From the NCBI RefSeq assembly GCF_918698245.1, contig NZ_CAKKMS010000008.1, positions 62,001 to 126,000 of the forward strand: a stretch of 64,000 nucleotides of DNA. Direction: 5' to 3'. Origin of the DNA: Pedobacter sp. Bi126. GTDB lineage: Bacteria; Bacteroidota; Bacteroidia; Sphingobacteriales; Sphingobacteriaceae. Positions 17,947 through 27,770 of the stretch are shown in pieces. Position 1 is the first letter of the stretch. Each line of letters begins with the position of its first letter. The notes beneath the pieces are model-generated. The model saw only the letters and a list, made by a program, of their open reading frames with translations. It did no database searches and had not been told where the DNA came from. The translations under genes and the position numbers were made by a program.

Positions 17947-18609
17947 ATGCAAAGTTACACGGAAGAGAACTATCTAAAGACTATTTACCATCTGGCAGAG
18001 AAAACTACAAACGTTCAAACCAATGCCATTGCCGAGCAAATGCAAACCAAACCGGCATCTGTAACCGACATGATTAAGAAATTAGCTGAGAAGGGCTTAG
18101 TTGATTATATTAAATACCAAGGCGTTACTTTAACCGAAACAGGAAAAAATACAGCGATAGATATTGTACGTAAACATCGCTTATGGGAAGTTTTTCTGGT
18201 TGATAAATTAAACTTTAAGTGGGATGAGGTACATGATGTGGCTGAAGAGTTGGAACATATTAAATCAATTGAACTGATTGAAAGATTAGACGAGTTTTTA
18301 GGCTTTCCGAAAGCCGATCCTCATGGCGACCCCATTCCCGATAAAAACGGAAGATTTGCCAAAACCCAGTTTATTAAATTAATCGAACTAAAAATAGGTG
18401 ATCATGGCACCATTACCGGTGTTACCCAACATAGCTCGGCATTTTTAAAACATTTGGAGAAACTAGGCTTAACCTTAGGTAAAAAAATCCAGATCAGCGA
18501 TGTGACCGATTTCGATGGTTCAGTAGAAATCCTGTTATCCGGTAAACAAATTAATATTAGTAGAGAAGTTGCAAAACATATTTTAATCAGCAGTAATGGC
18601 AAAAACTGA
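17947..18609 (+). CDS. DtxR/MntR-type metal-dependent repressor
   Basis: A 220-residue DtxR-family regulator with an N-terminal winged helix (residues 1-65), a metal-binding dimerisation domain (about 70-145, with H77, E81, H96, E100/E101, E103 and H104 as ligand candidates) and a C-terminal FeoA/SH3-like domain (about 150-215). It probably represses itself and the downstream manganese transporter when Mn(II), or Fe(II), is plentiful. The reading frame overlaps mntH by 14 bases, showing a tight operon. A palindrome covers its promoter. Confidence 0.88.
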   Translation: MQSYTEENYLKTIYHLAEKTTNVQTNAIAEQMQTKPASVTDMIKKLAEKGLVDYIKYQGVTLTETGKNTAIDIVRKHRLWEVFLVDKLNFKWDEVHDVAEELEHIKSIELIERLDEFLGFPKADPHGDPIPDKNGRFAKTQFIKLIELKIGDHGTITGVTQHSSAFLKHLEKLGLTLGKKIQISDVTDFDGSVEILLSGKQINISREVAKHILISSNGKN

Positions 18610-20461
18610 ATCGTTAAGTGAAGTACATCAAAGTGTAAATACAGATAAAAGAAAAGGCTGGAGAAGAATTTTAGCTTTCATTGGTCCTGCTTATTTAATT
18701 AGTGTTGGCTACATGGATCCAGGCAACTGGGCAACCGATTTAGCAGGTGGCAGTAAATTCGGTTACCAATTAATTTGGGTTTTACTGATGTCGAATCTCA
18801 TTGCGTTACTTTTACAATCGTTAAGTGCCCGCTTGGGGATAGTAAGGGGACTGGATTTAGCACAGGCTTCTAAACAAGCTTATCCGCGCTGGGCCAATAT
18901 TCCATTATTTGGCTTAGCACAAACCGCAATTATAGCCTGCGATTTAGCCGAAATTATCGGGATGGCCATTGGTTTACAGCTCCTTTTTGGATTGCCATTA
19001 ATCTGGGGTATTTCAATTACCATTTTCGACACCATTTTATTGCTCTTTTTACTCAATAAAGGTATGCGCGCCATGGAAGGTTTTATCGTTTCGATGGTTT
19101 TTATTGTCGGAATTTCCTTTCTGGTTGAAATGTTTATTGTAGAACCCTCGCTTAAAGAAGTGGCCAAAGGTTTTGAACCCTCTATACTAAATGGTGATGC
19201 GCTTTATATTGCTATTGGGATTATTGGTGCTACGGTGATGCCACATAACCTATATCTGCATTCATCTTTAGTACAAACCAGGAAGATTGAGCGCAGCAAT
19301 AAAGGAATTAAGGAGGCCTTAAAATTTAACCTCATTGACACAACGGTTGCATTAAACCTTGCTTTTTTTGTTAATGCCGCCATACTGATTCTTGCTGCAG
19401 CTGCTTTTTATAAAAATGGATTGCACGAGGTAGCCGAAATTCAGGATGCACATAAACTTCTTTCCAATATTTTCGGCGATGTTGCCCCAACCCTATTTGC
19501 GATAGCGTTAATCGCCGCCGGACAAAGCTCTACTGTTACCGGAACTTTAGCTGGACAGATTATTATGGAAGGTCACATTAACTTAAGGATTCAACCTTGG
19601 TTACGGCGCATGATTACACGTCTTTTGGCTATTATTCCTGCATTTTTCACTATATTACATTATGGCGAAAATGCACTTGGTGGCTTGTTGGTATTGAGTC
19701 AGGTGGTATTAAGTTTGCAATTGGGTTTTGCCATTATTCCATTAATTCATTTTACATCAGATAAAAAACTGATGAAAGATTTTGCAATTAAACCCTGGGT
19801 TAAAGTATTGGCATGGGCAAGTGCTTTAGCTATTATCGCATTGAATGTTAAACTGGTAATTGAAGAGATAAGTGGCTGGGCAAAAGAGGCTAACACCTGG
19901 TGGATTTATGTGATTGTAATACCGGCATTAATCCTAATCGTTTTACTCCTGCTTTATGTTTTCTTCCACCCATTATTAGAAGAGAAAAGGAATGCTTCAA
20001 AACAGCTTGTACCACATGGAAATGCTTTGGATATTGGAAAAATAGACAAAATCAGTTATAAGCGGATTGGAATTGCTGTAGATTTCTCTAAAAACGATCG
20101 AAACACCATCAGGCATGCTTTAATTCAGGGTGGTAAAGAGGCACACTATTACCTTATCCATATCGTAGAAACTGCTGCAGCCCGCTATCTTGGCAATGAA
20201 GTAATGGACCATGAAACGCAGAGTGATGCTGCAAACCTGGAGAAATACAGGGCTAATCTGGAAGATCTTGGATATGATTCTACGCCTTTTATTGGTTTTG
20301 GAAGTACCGGTAAAGCCATAGCCGATATCAGCAACAGAAATGAGATGGAGCTATTGGTAATGGGTGCGCATGGTCATAAAGGCTTAAAAGACCTTATTTT
20401 CGGCACTACGGTTGATTCTGTACGGCATAAGGTAAATATTCCGGTTTTGATTATCCGGTAA
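18596..20461 (+). CDS. mntH: Nramp manganese transporter fused to UspA domain
   Basis: A 621-residue protein. Residues 1-460 are an Nramp proton-coupled metal transporter with the TM1 motif DPGN (residues 41-44) and the TM6 motif MPHN (215-218), both of which bind Mn(II)/Fe(II). From about residue 487 a universal-stress domain follows, with the ATP-binding signature GAHGHKGLKDLIFGTT. Ordinary MntH (about 412-450 residues) lacks this domain, so it may sense ATP or control transport. Start ATG 18596 overlaps the regulator by 14 bases. Confidence 0.93.
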   Translation: MAKTESLSEVHQSVNTDKRKGWRRILAFIGPAYLISVGYMDPGNWATDLAGGSKFGYQLIWVLLMSNLIALLLQSLSARLGIVRGLDLAQASKQAYPRWANIPLFGLAQTAIIACDLAEIIGMAIGLQLLFGLPLIWGISITIFDTILLLFLLNKGMRAMEGFIVSMVFIVGISFLVEMFIVEPSLKEVAKGFEPSILNGDALYIAIGIIGATVMPHNLYLHSSLVQTRKIERSNKGIKEALKFNLIDTTVALNLAFFVNAAILILAAAAFYKNGLHEVAEIQDAHKLLSNIFGDVAPTLFAIALIAAGQSSTVTGTLAGQIIMEGHINLRIQPWLRRMITRLLAIIPAFFTILHYGENALGGLLVLSQVVLSLQLGFAIIPLIHFTSDKKLMKDFAIKPWVKVLAWASALAIIALNVKLVIEEISGWAKEANTWWIYVIVIPALILIVLLLLYVFFHPLLEEKRNASKQLVPHGNALDIGKIDKISYKRIGIAVDFSKNDRNTIRHALIQGGKEAHYYLIHIVETAAARYLGNEVMDHETQSDAANLEKYRANLEDLGYDSTPFIGFGSTGKAIADISNRNEMELLVMGAHGHKGLKDLIFGTTVDSVRHKVNIPVLIIR

Positions 20462-20510
20462 AATTTAGACTTGTCCTTTAGCTTATAACTTACTCATTGT
20501 TGTAATATAA

Positions 20511-20578
20511 TTAACCACAGATCAAAAGGATAAACACTGATATCAAAATCCGTGCTTATCAGTATAATCTGTGGCTAA
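20511..20578. repeat. Convergent-gene hairpin (CCACAGAT type)
   Basis: TTAACCACAGAT (20511-20522) pairs with 20567-20578 at 11 of 12 positions. It lies between the mntH and thioredoxin-like stop codons and could end both transcripts. I recognise the sequence type as a common intergenic palindrome in this phylum. Confidence 0.6.
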
Positions 20579-20587
20579 AAAATAAGA

Positions 20588-21067
20588 TTATTTACCTACT
20601 ACCGTCATTAGCTTTTTTACGCCACCATCTCCCGATTGGTACATCAGCAATTTACCAGTTGAAGAATATAAGTACATTGATGGGTATTGTTTTGGCAAAA
20701 AGGTTGGGATAAACATGCGTTTTTTGTCCTGCAATACCAATACATTGGGCTTGGTGTTTAAACCTTTGGCGTAAGAATTGAAAAACTGCGGAATGATATA
20801 GCCCTCATCCATGGTAATCATGTAAATATTAACATCTTTAAACTTGGCGTAATTGGTGTTCAGGTTTTTACTTTCCCTCTGGCAATGCTCACAAGTACAA
20901 TCAAATAAGATAAAAAGGTTCTTTTTTCCCTGTTTAATATCATTATTTGAAAATGGTTTTCCATCCAGTTTGTAAAAAGTGAATTGTGGCAATAAAGTAG
21001 GTTGCTGTGCTTTTACCTGAAAAGTAACGGTTAACAATAAGATTAAAAGTAGGTTCCTGAATTTCAT
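20588..21067 (-). CDS. Exported thioredoxin/TlpA-like protein
   Basis: A 159-residue protein with a signal peptide (residues 1-20, ending KAQQ) and a thioredoxin-like fold. The active site is FDCTCEHCQRE: CEHC at residues 59-62 is the CxxC pair and an extra Cys (C57) precedes it. A TlpA/redoxin role in the periplasm is likely. The start is ATG 21067. It converges with mntH and is monocistronic. Confidence 0.78.
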   Translation of the reverse strand: MKFRNLLLILLLTVTFQVKAQQPTLLPQFTFYKLDGKPFSNNDIKQGKKNLFILFDCTCEHCQRESKNLNTNYAKFKDVNIYMITMDEGYIIPQFFNSYAKGLNTKPNVLVLQDKKRMFIPTFLPKQYPSMYLYSSTGKLLMYQSGDGGVKKLMTVVGK

Positions 21068-21187
21068 TTTTGAGATTTAAAGTCCAAACTTAAACGAATA
21101 AATACGAACATAATAATATATCCTTAGCTTTTACAAACAGATGAACATTTTTATTGATTCCTAACCTGGGGTTTTAGTTTAAAAATC

Positions 21188-21306
21188 GTCGTCATCTCGA
21201 CTGAAGCGCAGTCCCGAACTTTCGGGAGAGAGATCTATCGAGACAGATTTAGCTTCGCTGAGCCTTCGGGTTCTCGACTGCGTTGCACTTCGCTCGAAAT
21301 GACGAC
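21188..21306. repeat. Palindromic intergenic repeat (GTCATCTCGA type)
   Basis: The outer ends GTCGTCATCTCGA (21188-21200) and TCGAAATGACGAC (21294-21306) are complementary except at one position. An inner GTCCCGAA...TTCGGGA hairpin is visible as well. Related elements with the same ends lie at 47008-47096 and 55896-56003. Confidence 0.75.
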
Positions 21307-21420
21307 CTCTTACCACTTCTCCCATAAAACAAGAGCCTGGTTGGCGGATGAAAGGGCTAAGCAGGGGCCATTCTTATCTATGGGCGGGATGAAGGGCTTG
21401 AGTCTCTTGCACGGGCCCAT

Positions 21421-21515
21421 CTTAAATAAACCTGATTGACGCGGAAACCAAAAGCTTTTTCTGCTTTTGTTGGAGCAAAAGCAGGACTGAGGCTGCCAAA
21501 AGAACTGTCCATACA
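21421..21515 (+). repeat. Dispersed repeat, copy C (diverged)
   Basis: It shares the flanks AAATAAACCTGAT, AGCAGGACTG-like and GCCAAAAGAACTGT with copies A (1651-1775) and B (38073-38213, complement). The centre is different: CCAAAAGC...GCTTTTG forms its own hairpin. The 70-residue open frame on the minus strand here is not credible as a gene. The stretch 21068-21700 holds nothing else but this and the palindrome before it. Confidence 0.5.
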
Positions 21516-21700
21516 TTTCCAAATCATAAGACCCTAAAAAATATTGCAGTTTGCGTAAAAAATAAACTGTGACCGCTACAAGCCTTAACTTAATGTGATT
21601 AAAACTAAATTATCACATCAATTTTTAGGATATTTGCAATCCGGCATATATATTTTATGCCATTGCCGAATATTACAACAACATATACTTTATTACAATT

Positions 21701-22150
21701 TTGAAAAACGACATCAACATAAAGAATAAAAGAGCATATTTCGACTACAATCTTTTAGATAAATACGTAGCAGGGATTGCCCTTTTAGGAACTGAAATAA
21801 AAGCAATCAGACAAGGTAAAGCCAATATGACCGATGCATTTTGCATGTTTATTGGGGGGAACCTTTATGTACGCAACCTTCATGTTTCGGAATACTCACA
21901 CAGTTCTTTCTATCATCACGATATTAAACGCGACCGCGCCTTATTACTGCAGAAGAAAGAAATTAGAAAATTAAAGCTTAAAGGCGAAGAAAAAGGTTAT
22001 ACCATAGTTCCATTGCGCATTTTTATCAACGAAAGAGGTTTCGCTAAAATAGAAATTGCACTGGCTCAAGGTAAAAAAGAATTCGACAAACGCGATAGCA
22101 TTAAAGATAGAGATACCAAACGTGAGTTAGATAGAGCGATGAAGAGATAG
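21701..22150 (+). CDS. smpB: SsrA-binding protein SmpB
   Basis: A 149-residue RNA-binding protein that partners tmRNA in ribosome rescue. Recognised from NKRAYFDYNLLDKYVAGIALLGTEIKAIRQGKAN at the N-terminus and the basic tail KRELDRAMKR. The start is a TTG at 21701: the only ATG upstream (21657) reads into a stop after 15 codons in another frame. A GATATTTG element (21629-21636) could be the -7 box. The tmRNA gene is not in the window. Confidence 0.93.
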   Translation: MKNDINIKNKRAYFDYNLLDKYVAGIALLGTEIKAIRQGKANMTDAFCMFIGGNLYVRNLHVSEYSHSSFYHHDIKRDRALLLQKKEIRKLKLKGEEKGYTIVPLRIFINERGFAKIEIALAQGKKEFDKRDSIKDRDTKRELDRAMKR

Positions 22151-22173
22151 GTTAGTTTGGAGTTGAGGGTTTA

Positions 22174-22351
22174 GAGTTTGGAGCTATTTTTCGTGGTGTC
22201 AGATATTCTTATCTGACACTAAATCTATTTTTGCGCTTTATTCACCTAATAGTCAATCGTTTCTTAATATACTTATTAGTCAGATGGTAACATCTGACTG
22301 CACATTTAAAATTAGGAGTTTAATTTTTACTTAAACTCCTATCTCCAAACT
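22174..22351. repeat. Triple hairpin between smpB and pcm
   Basis: Three perfect hairpins follow one another: GTGTCAGATA/TATCTGACAC (22196-22219), AGTCAGATG/CATCTGACT (22278-22299) and AGGAGTTTAA/TTAAACTCCT (22314-22340). Around them, AGTTTGGAG near 22174 matches CTCCAAACT near 22343. The first two share the GTCAGAT word. They could terminate both convergent genes. Confidence 0.7.
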
Positions 22352-22354
22352 TGT

Positions 22355-23011
22355 TTACCACGCTTGGTCGCCCACTAAAGGCACAAACCTAAAGGTATCC
22401 AACACAATTTTTTCGTAGTCGGTTTCACTTACGCGGATGACAGTAACCATTTTCTGGGTTTTCTCATCTCCTACCGGAATGACCAGAATGCCACCTATTT
22501 TTAATTGCTTTAATAAGATTTCTGGAACCAAAGGAGCACCAGCGGTAACGATTATTTTGTCGTACGGTGCATGAGCAGCAATTCCTTTCGAGCCATCACC
22601 ACAGTAAAAAGTAGGCCGGTAGCCCATTCCAGGTAAAACCTGAATGGTTCTGTTGTAGATATTCTCTTGTCTTTCGATGGTAAAAACATTTGCGCCCAGT
22701 TCCATTAAAATACAGGTTTGATAGCCTGAACCCGTTCCGATCTCGAGTACCTTATCTCCTTTTTTAATGTGTAGCAGTTCACTTTGGTAAGCAACCGTAT
22801 AAGGCTGGGATATAGTTTGCCCATCACCTATTGGAAAAGCAATATCTTTGTAGGCTTGGTTCCAAAAAGTTTCATCAAAAAAGAAATGACGTGGAACTTT
22901 ACCTATGGCTGTTAACACATTTTCATCTTCAATTCCGCGAGATTTTAACAACTCAACCAGTTTTTTTCTCGCTCCACGTTCCCGGTAATTATCAACAAAT
23001 TTATACGCCAT
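22355..23011 (-). CDS. pcm: Protein-L-isoaspartate O-methyltransferase
   Basis: A 218-residue enzyme that methylates damaged isoaspartyl residues using S-adenosylmethionine. The SAM-binding motif I is VLEIGTGSGYQ; RHFFFDETFW and QTISQPYTVAYQSELL are family hallmarks. Translation likely begins at ATG 23011 (MAYKFVDNYRERG) rather than the TTG three codons upstream. It is monocistronic; the gene converges on smpB. Confidence 0.93.
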   Translation of the reverse strand: MAYKFVDNYRERGARKKLVELLKSRGIEDENVLTAIGKVPRHFFFDETFWNQAYKDIAFPIGDGQTISQPYTVAYQSELLHIKKGDKVLEIGTGSGYQTCILMELGANVFTIERQENIYNRTIQVLPGMGYRPTFYCGDGSKGIAAHAPYDKIIVTAGAPLVPEILLKQLKIGGILVIPVGDEKTQKMVTVIRVSETDYEKIVLDTFRFVPLVGDQAW

Positions 23012-23213
23012 GAGCTTCAAAATTAGCTTTTTTTAACGGGGGATACAATGATTAAATGAGAGATTGTTTCAATTATTGGGTTATTAAATAATGATTACCT
23101 GAGTTAGAGAATGATACATTATCCACATCTGAGAAGGATTGAATGAGCGAATTATTGAATGAGAGATTGAACAAACCCATCCAATCATTCAAAATTCAGT
23201 CATTCACTCATTT

Positions 23214-25694
23214 CTAATACGGATCCACATCTATTTGAGTAAAAATGCCTTTAAATTCTTTGGTAGCGTTAAATTGAGTCAGGGTTTCTCTCAATGCATC
23301 TTTAACTTTTTGAATGGCAGTATGCTTATCAGCCTTGATAATGATCTGTTTGATATAAAGATTGCGAACACGACTTACCAGAGGTTGCTCTGGACCTAAA
23401 ACCCGTTTGCCAAATTTTCCTTTAAGGATATTTGCAAGCGTGAATGCCGCATGATCCAGTACATGAGAATCTTTATGTTTTACATACAAGAATATCATTC
23501 TGGAAAAAGGCGGATATAAAAATTTTTCCCGTTCTACGATTTCGTCGTTGTACATGCCTTCATAATCGTTGTTTACCACTTGCTTGATAATACGGTTTTC
23601 GGCATCGTAAGTCTGAATACAGACATTCCCTTGATCAGCCCTTCTCCCTGCCCTACCTGCAACCTGCGCCAATAACTGGAAACTCCTTTCGTAGGCACGG
23701 AAATCAGGATAACCTAAAAGCGTATCGGCATTAATTACCCCAATAAGGTTCAGGTTATCGAAGTCCAGCCCTTTAGCTACCATTTGTGTGCCGATTAAAA
23801 TGTCGGTTTTCTTTTCTTGAAAATCGTTTAAGATCTGTTGGAGCCCATTTTTTGTCCTTGTACTATCCATGTCCAACCGGGCAATGGTAACTTCAGGGTA
23901 AAGCAACCTGAGTTCTTCTTCAATACGCTCAGTACCAAATCCTTTTTGCTCTACATGCACCGAACCACAGGCCGGACAGATATTTACGCTACTTTGTTGA
24001 TAGCCACAATAATGGCAATGTAATTTACCACTGCTTTTATGATAGGTTAAACTTACATCGCAGTTTACACATTTTGGAGTATAACCACAGGTAGCACAGA
24101 TCAGGATAGTAGCATATCCTCTTCTGTTCTGAAATAACACAATCTGTTCCTTTTTAGAAAGCGCCAGATCGATATCTTTTATCAATACACTCGAAAAATA
24201 CGAGCTCATTGTTTTTTTCTTCGTTTCTTCCGAAATACTTACCACCTGCTGGTTTGGAAGCTGAACACCACCGAAACGTTCTTTCATCTCTACAAGTCCA
24301 TATTTACCTTGTAAAGCATTATAATAGCTCTCAAGTGATGGTGTGGCAGAGCCTAAAACCACTTTGGCCTGATGCAGATAACCTAAATAAATGGCCGCAT
24401 CTCTTGCCTGGTAGCGTGGTGCAGGATCGTATTGTTTGTAAGATGGTTCGTGTTCCTCATCAACAACAATTAATTTAAGGTGTTGAAAAGGAAGAAAAAC
24501 GGCTGAGCGAGCACCAAGAATTACCTTGTAGGCGCCTGTCCGCACTTTATTCCAGATTTCTACCCTTTCGCTATTATTGAATTTAGAATGGTACACCCCG
24601 ATCGAATTTCCAAAATAACGCTTAATCCGTTCTACAATCTGTGTCGTTAAGGCAATTTCGGGCAACAGGAACAATACCTGACCATCTGTATCTTGAATAA
24701 TCTTTTCAATCAGCTTGATATAAACCTGTGTTTTTCCAGATGCGGTAACACCATGCAGCAAAACCACCTCCTTCTCTTCAAAATATTGATTAATCTGACT
24801 CAATGCCTTCTGTTGCCCTTCGTTCAGTTCGAAATTCACACTGAATTCTTCATCGTTAGCGGCCAGGCGACTAACCGGCCTTTTCATCACCACAAAAATA
24901 TCTTTGTCGGTTAAAGCTTTTAATGCTGTTGGTCCACAATTACTTTCCTCTAAAAGCTGCTCTTTAGAGATCGGAAGATTTGATTTTTGCAGTTTCAGGT
25001 AAGCCAATAAAGCGTCTAATTGTTTAGGTGCCCTATCCAAAACATTAAAAAGCTGTTTCAGATTTTCTTCATCACTATAAAAATCATTTAATATGATGAA
25101 CGATTTAAGTAAAGGTTTATATTTTTGCACCACCTCCTCAGCTACGAGAATCAATTCTTTATCGAGCAAATGATTGATGATCGGATATACTGTTTTCTGT
25201 CCAAGGAGCTTGGAAACATCATTAACAGTAAGTTTCTGTTGCTGTTTCAGTGCATTGATAATGATTTCTTCCTTATCGGTAAGTTCGGTATCTTCATTGT
25301 AATCTTCGCGAAGAATCAAGATCGTTTCGCTGGCCAGTTTTAAACTTGCTGGCAAAGCAGCCGCCATTACATCACCTTCATTGCACATGTAATAATTGGT
25401 CATCCATGTCCAGAATTTAAGCTGCATGGGTGTAATTACAGGCTCAGTATCTACTACATCGATAATATATTTTGCCTCATAAACCGTTGGGGGTACAGTG
25501 CTGATGCCGCTAATTAAAGCGGTATAAATTTTATGCTTTCCAAACTGAACAACCACACGTTTTCCGACGGCAACCTGATCGTTTAAATCGAAAGGTACCC
25601 GATAAGTATAGTTTTTCGCCAAAGATAATGGCAAAATAACTTCAACAAAAAGTGTTTCTCTTTCTGCAAAAATATCATTTTCGAAAGTATTCAT
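23214..25694 (-). CDS. priA: Primosomal replication helicase PriA
   Basis: An 826-residue 3'-to-5' DNA helicase that restarts replication forks. The N-terminal DNA-binding domain (about 15-200) precedes Walker A GVTASGKT (residues 315-322) and the DEEH box with EPSYKQ. Two zinc clusters follow (CATCGYTPKCVNC and HCHYCGY...ICPACG), then the helicase C-terminal lobe with QVAGRAGR. The start codon overlaps the stop of the DUF423 gene by one base (TAATG on the minus strand), so the two are translationally linked. Confidence 0.95.
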   Translation of the reverse strand: MNTFENDIFAERETLFVEVILPLSLAKNYTYRVPFDLNDQVAVGKRVVVQFGKHKIYTALISGISTVPPTVYEAKYIIDVVDTEPVITPMQLKFWTWMTNYYMCNEGDVMAAALPASLKLASETILILREDYNEDTELTDKEEIIINALKQQQKLTVNDVSKLLGQKTVYPIINHLLDKELILVAEEVVQKYKPLLKSFIILNDFYSDEENLKQLFNVLDRAPKQLDALLAYLKLQKSNLPISKEQLLEESNCGPTALKALTDKDIFVVMKRPVSRLAANDEEFSVNFELNEGQQKALSQINQYFEEKEVVLLHGVTASGKTQVYIKLIEKIIQDTDGQVLFLLPEIALTTQIVERIKRYFGNSIGVYHSKFNNSERVEIWNKVRTGAYKVILGARSAVFLPFQHLKLIVVDEEHEPSYKQYDPAPRYQARDAAIYLGYLHQAKVVLGSATPSLESYYNALQGKYGLVEMKERFGGVQLPNQQVVSISEETKKKTMSSYFSSVLIKDIDLALSKKEQIVLFQNRRGYATILICATCGYTPKCVNCDVSLTYHKSSGKLHCHYCGYQQSSVNICPACGSVHVEQKGFGTERIEEELRLLYPEVTIARLDMDSTRTKNGLQQILNDFQEKKTDILIGTQMVAKGLDFDNLNLIGVINADTLLGYPDFRAYERSFQLLAQVAGRAGRRADQGNVCIQTYDAENRIIKQVVNNDYEGMYNDEIVEREKFLYPPFSRMIFLYVKHKDSHVLDHAAFTLANILKGKFGKRVLGPEQPLVSRVRNLYIKQIIIKADKHTAIQKVKDALRETLTQFNATKEFKGIFTQIDVDPY

Positions 25695-26080
25695 TATTTA
25701 TCTTTAAATGCTGCAAAAAAGAGCATTATCCATCCCAATACAAATAAAAGCCCACCAATTGGCGTTATTGGACCAATAAATTCAGTAAATCCTAAATGCG
25801 ATATGCTTCGGGTAGCCAATAAATATAACGACCCTGAAAAAAGGATAATCCCAAACGTGAAGCAGAAATAAGCGATATTAATGAGCTTGTTTCTGTAACG
25901 TGCAAAGGTAGAAAGGTACAATAGTGCAAATGTATGATAGAACTGATAATCAACACCTTTTTGCCAAATTTCTAATGATGGCCCATCAATTAGGGCCTTT
26001 AGGCCATGAGCACCAAATGCACCCAGCAGAACAGCAACAGCACCAAAAAAAGAAGCAGTAAGGATTATTCGTTTATTCAT
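25694..26080 (-). CDS. DUF423 family small membrane protein
   Basis: A 128-residue inner-membrane protein with four hydrophobic helices (about 6-26, 48-60, 68-87 and 101-125) and the family motif GAFGAHGL. DUF423 (YgdD) proteins have no established function. It is first in an operon with priA, which overlaps it by one base. Confidence 0.88.
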   Translation of the reverse strand: MNKRIILTASFFGAVAVLLGAFGAHGLKALIDGPSLEIWQKGVDYQFYHTFALLYLSTFARYRNKLINIAYFCFTFGIILFSGSLYLLATRSISHLGFTEFIGPITPIGGLLFVLGWIMLFFAAFKDK

Positions 26081-26170
26081 AGTTATTTGCTAGTAGCAAT
26101 CGCTAAATTAATAAATTGACAAAGAACTTCTCACTAATCAATGTAATAAATTAAATTTGTTGCACAGCAG

Positions 26171-27739
26171 ATGAAAAAAATCGTAATTCTAATAAGTGCA
26201 TTATTTTTAGGTGTAGCCTTTATGGCCTACGTCTATTTTTCGAAATTGGGAATTGATAATGATGCGAAAGATCTGGCGCTGCAATCGGCAACCAATAATG
26301 CCGCATTGGTATTTTCTTTTCAGAACGATAAAGGTTTTTACGACATCATTGAAGGGCAACAGCTTATCCAACAGGTTTTAGGGAAGGATAAAATGAACCT
26401 GTTAAAACAGCTAAAAACAAGTATCATCGACGATAATCTGCTAAACAGATACCTGAAAGATCAGCAGGTTTATATTAGTGTACTGCCCGACTCGAACAAA
26501 ACCCTGAACTTCTTAATCACCGTACAGATACAACGTGATAATGACATCAAAAAATTTTACGAACAGTTAAAATTAAAAAAAGCGATTAGCGAAAAGGCTA
26601 AAGACCTATACACGGTGAAGCTCAATGACAGCTTATCGGTTTATTTAGGCGTTCATGACCAGGTATTAACAGCTTCAACATCGCTCAAACTGATCAATGA
26701 TGCCAATGTACGTTTAACAGAAAATCCCTTTACCGAATATATTAAGCAGAATAACCGTCAAATTAAAAATGTGCTCACCCATGTTTATATCAATTTTAAC
26801 CAGGCGCCCTTACTACTCAAAAATATTATAGCCGGCAACATTAATGGAGAAATTTCAATTTTTAATAAACAGAACAGTTTTGCCGTGCTTAATTATAATT
26901 TCAGTAAAGAAAAAATCCTTTTCAGCGGCAATACAGAGTTAAAAGATCAGTATAACTACCTTAAACTATTCGAAAATACCACTGCACAAAATACATCTAT
27001 CCAAAATATCCTGCCTGATAATACAGCAAACTATGCACTTTATGCCTATGATGATTACGGTAAATGGCTCAAAAAGTTGAATGGTTGGCAGGAACAAACG
27101 AAAATACTTCCCAAAACCAATGCGGTAATAAAAAAGGTAAAAGATGAATACAGAACAGATTTAAATCTGATTTTTACTACTTATACTAAAAATCAATTTA
27201 TTCTTTTTCAGTTAAGCACCAGCGAAAAACTGGGTGCAATTATATTATCAGATGGGGAAAAAGTAAAACAGTTGTTGCTTGATGTAAGTGCAGATTACAA
27301 TGAAGAGATTAAGCTCTTTAAATCGTCTGATATCCTATATAGTTACTTTGGCGAACCATTTAAAAAATTCAGCAGGCCATATTATACTATTGTAGATAAT
27401 AACTTGGTTGTGGCCAATAATGCGAGTACAGTTCAATCATTTTTAAATGATTATAAGCATAACAGGCTCTTAATACAGACCCCACAATATTTAGATGCAG
27501 TAAACCAGATTTCAACTACTTCGAATGTGAGTTATTACATCAACACCAAAAATTCGGCAGATATTTTCAGGAACAATATTCAGCTTCCATTTTATAAACA
27601 TTTGAGGGCCGATAGCGGTTTAAAAAATTTCGATACTTTTTATTACCAAATGAGTGCAGACAAAAACAAGTTTATCACTAACTTGCTTTTAAACAAATAT
27701 TTAAAGCCAGAAATACCAGATTCGTTAAGTAACCGTTAA
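26171..27739 (+). CDS. Exported or anchored hypothetical protein (DUF3352-like)
   Basis: A 522-residue protein with one N-terminal hydrophobic segment (residues 4-24) and a large extracytoplasmic part rich in beta-type and Asn-rich sequence. It resembles long periplasmic proteins of the DUF3352 kind but I cannot fix the family. It is followed 31 bases later by an outer-membrane barrel gene, with no terminator between, so the two probably form an envelope operon. Confidence 0.7.
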   Translation: MKKIVILISALFLGVAFMAYVYFSKLGIDNDAKDLALQSATNNAALVFSFQNDKGFYDIIEGQQLIQQVLGKDKMNLLKQLKTSIIDDNLLNRYLKDQQVYISVLPDSNKTLNFLITVQIQRDNDIKKFYEQLKLKKAISEKAKDLYTVKLNDSLSVYLGVHDQVLTASTSLKLINDANVRLTENPFTEYIKQNNRQIKNVLTHVYINFNQAPLLLKNIIAGNINGEISIFNKQNSFAVLNYNFSKEKILFSGNTELKDQYNYLKLFENTTAQNTSIQNILPDNTANYALYAYDDYGKWLKKLNGWQEQTKILPKTNAVIKKVKDEYRTDLNLIFTTYTKNQFILFQLSTSEKLGAIILSDGEKVKQLLLDVSADYNEEIKLFKSSDILYSYFGEPFKKFSRPYYTIVDNNLVVANNASTVQSFLNDYKHNRLLIQTPQYLDAVNQISTTSNVSYYINTKNSADIFRNNIQLPFYKHLRADSGLKNFDTFYYQMSADKNKFITNLLLNKYLKPEIPDSLSNR

Positions 27740-27770
27740 TAAGGAAACAAGCCCAGAAAAACTATTTTAC

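Noticed and set aside
21310-21522. 70-residue minus-strand frame
   Set aside because: It lies in a dispersed repeat, and its Cys/Trp-rich composition is unlike a protein.
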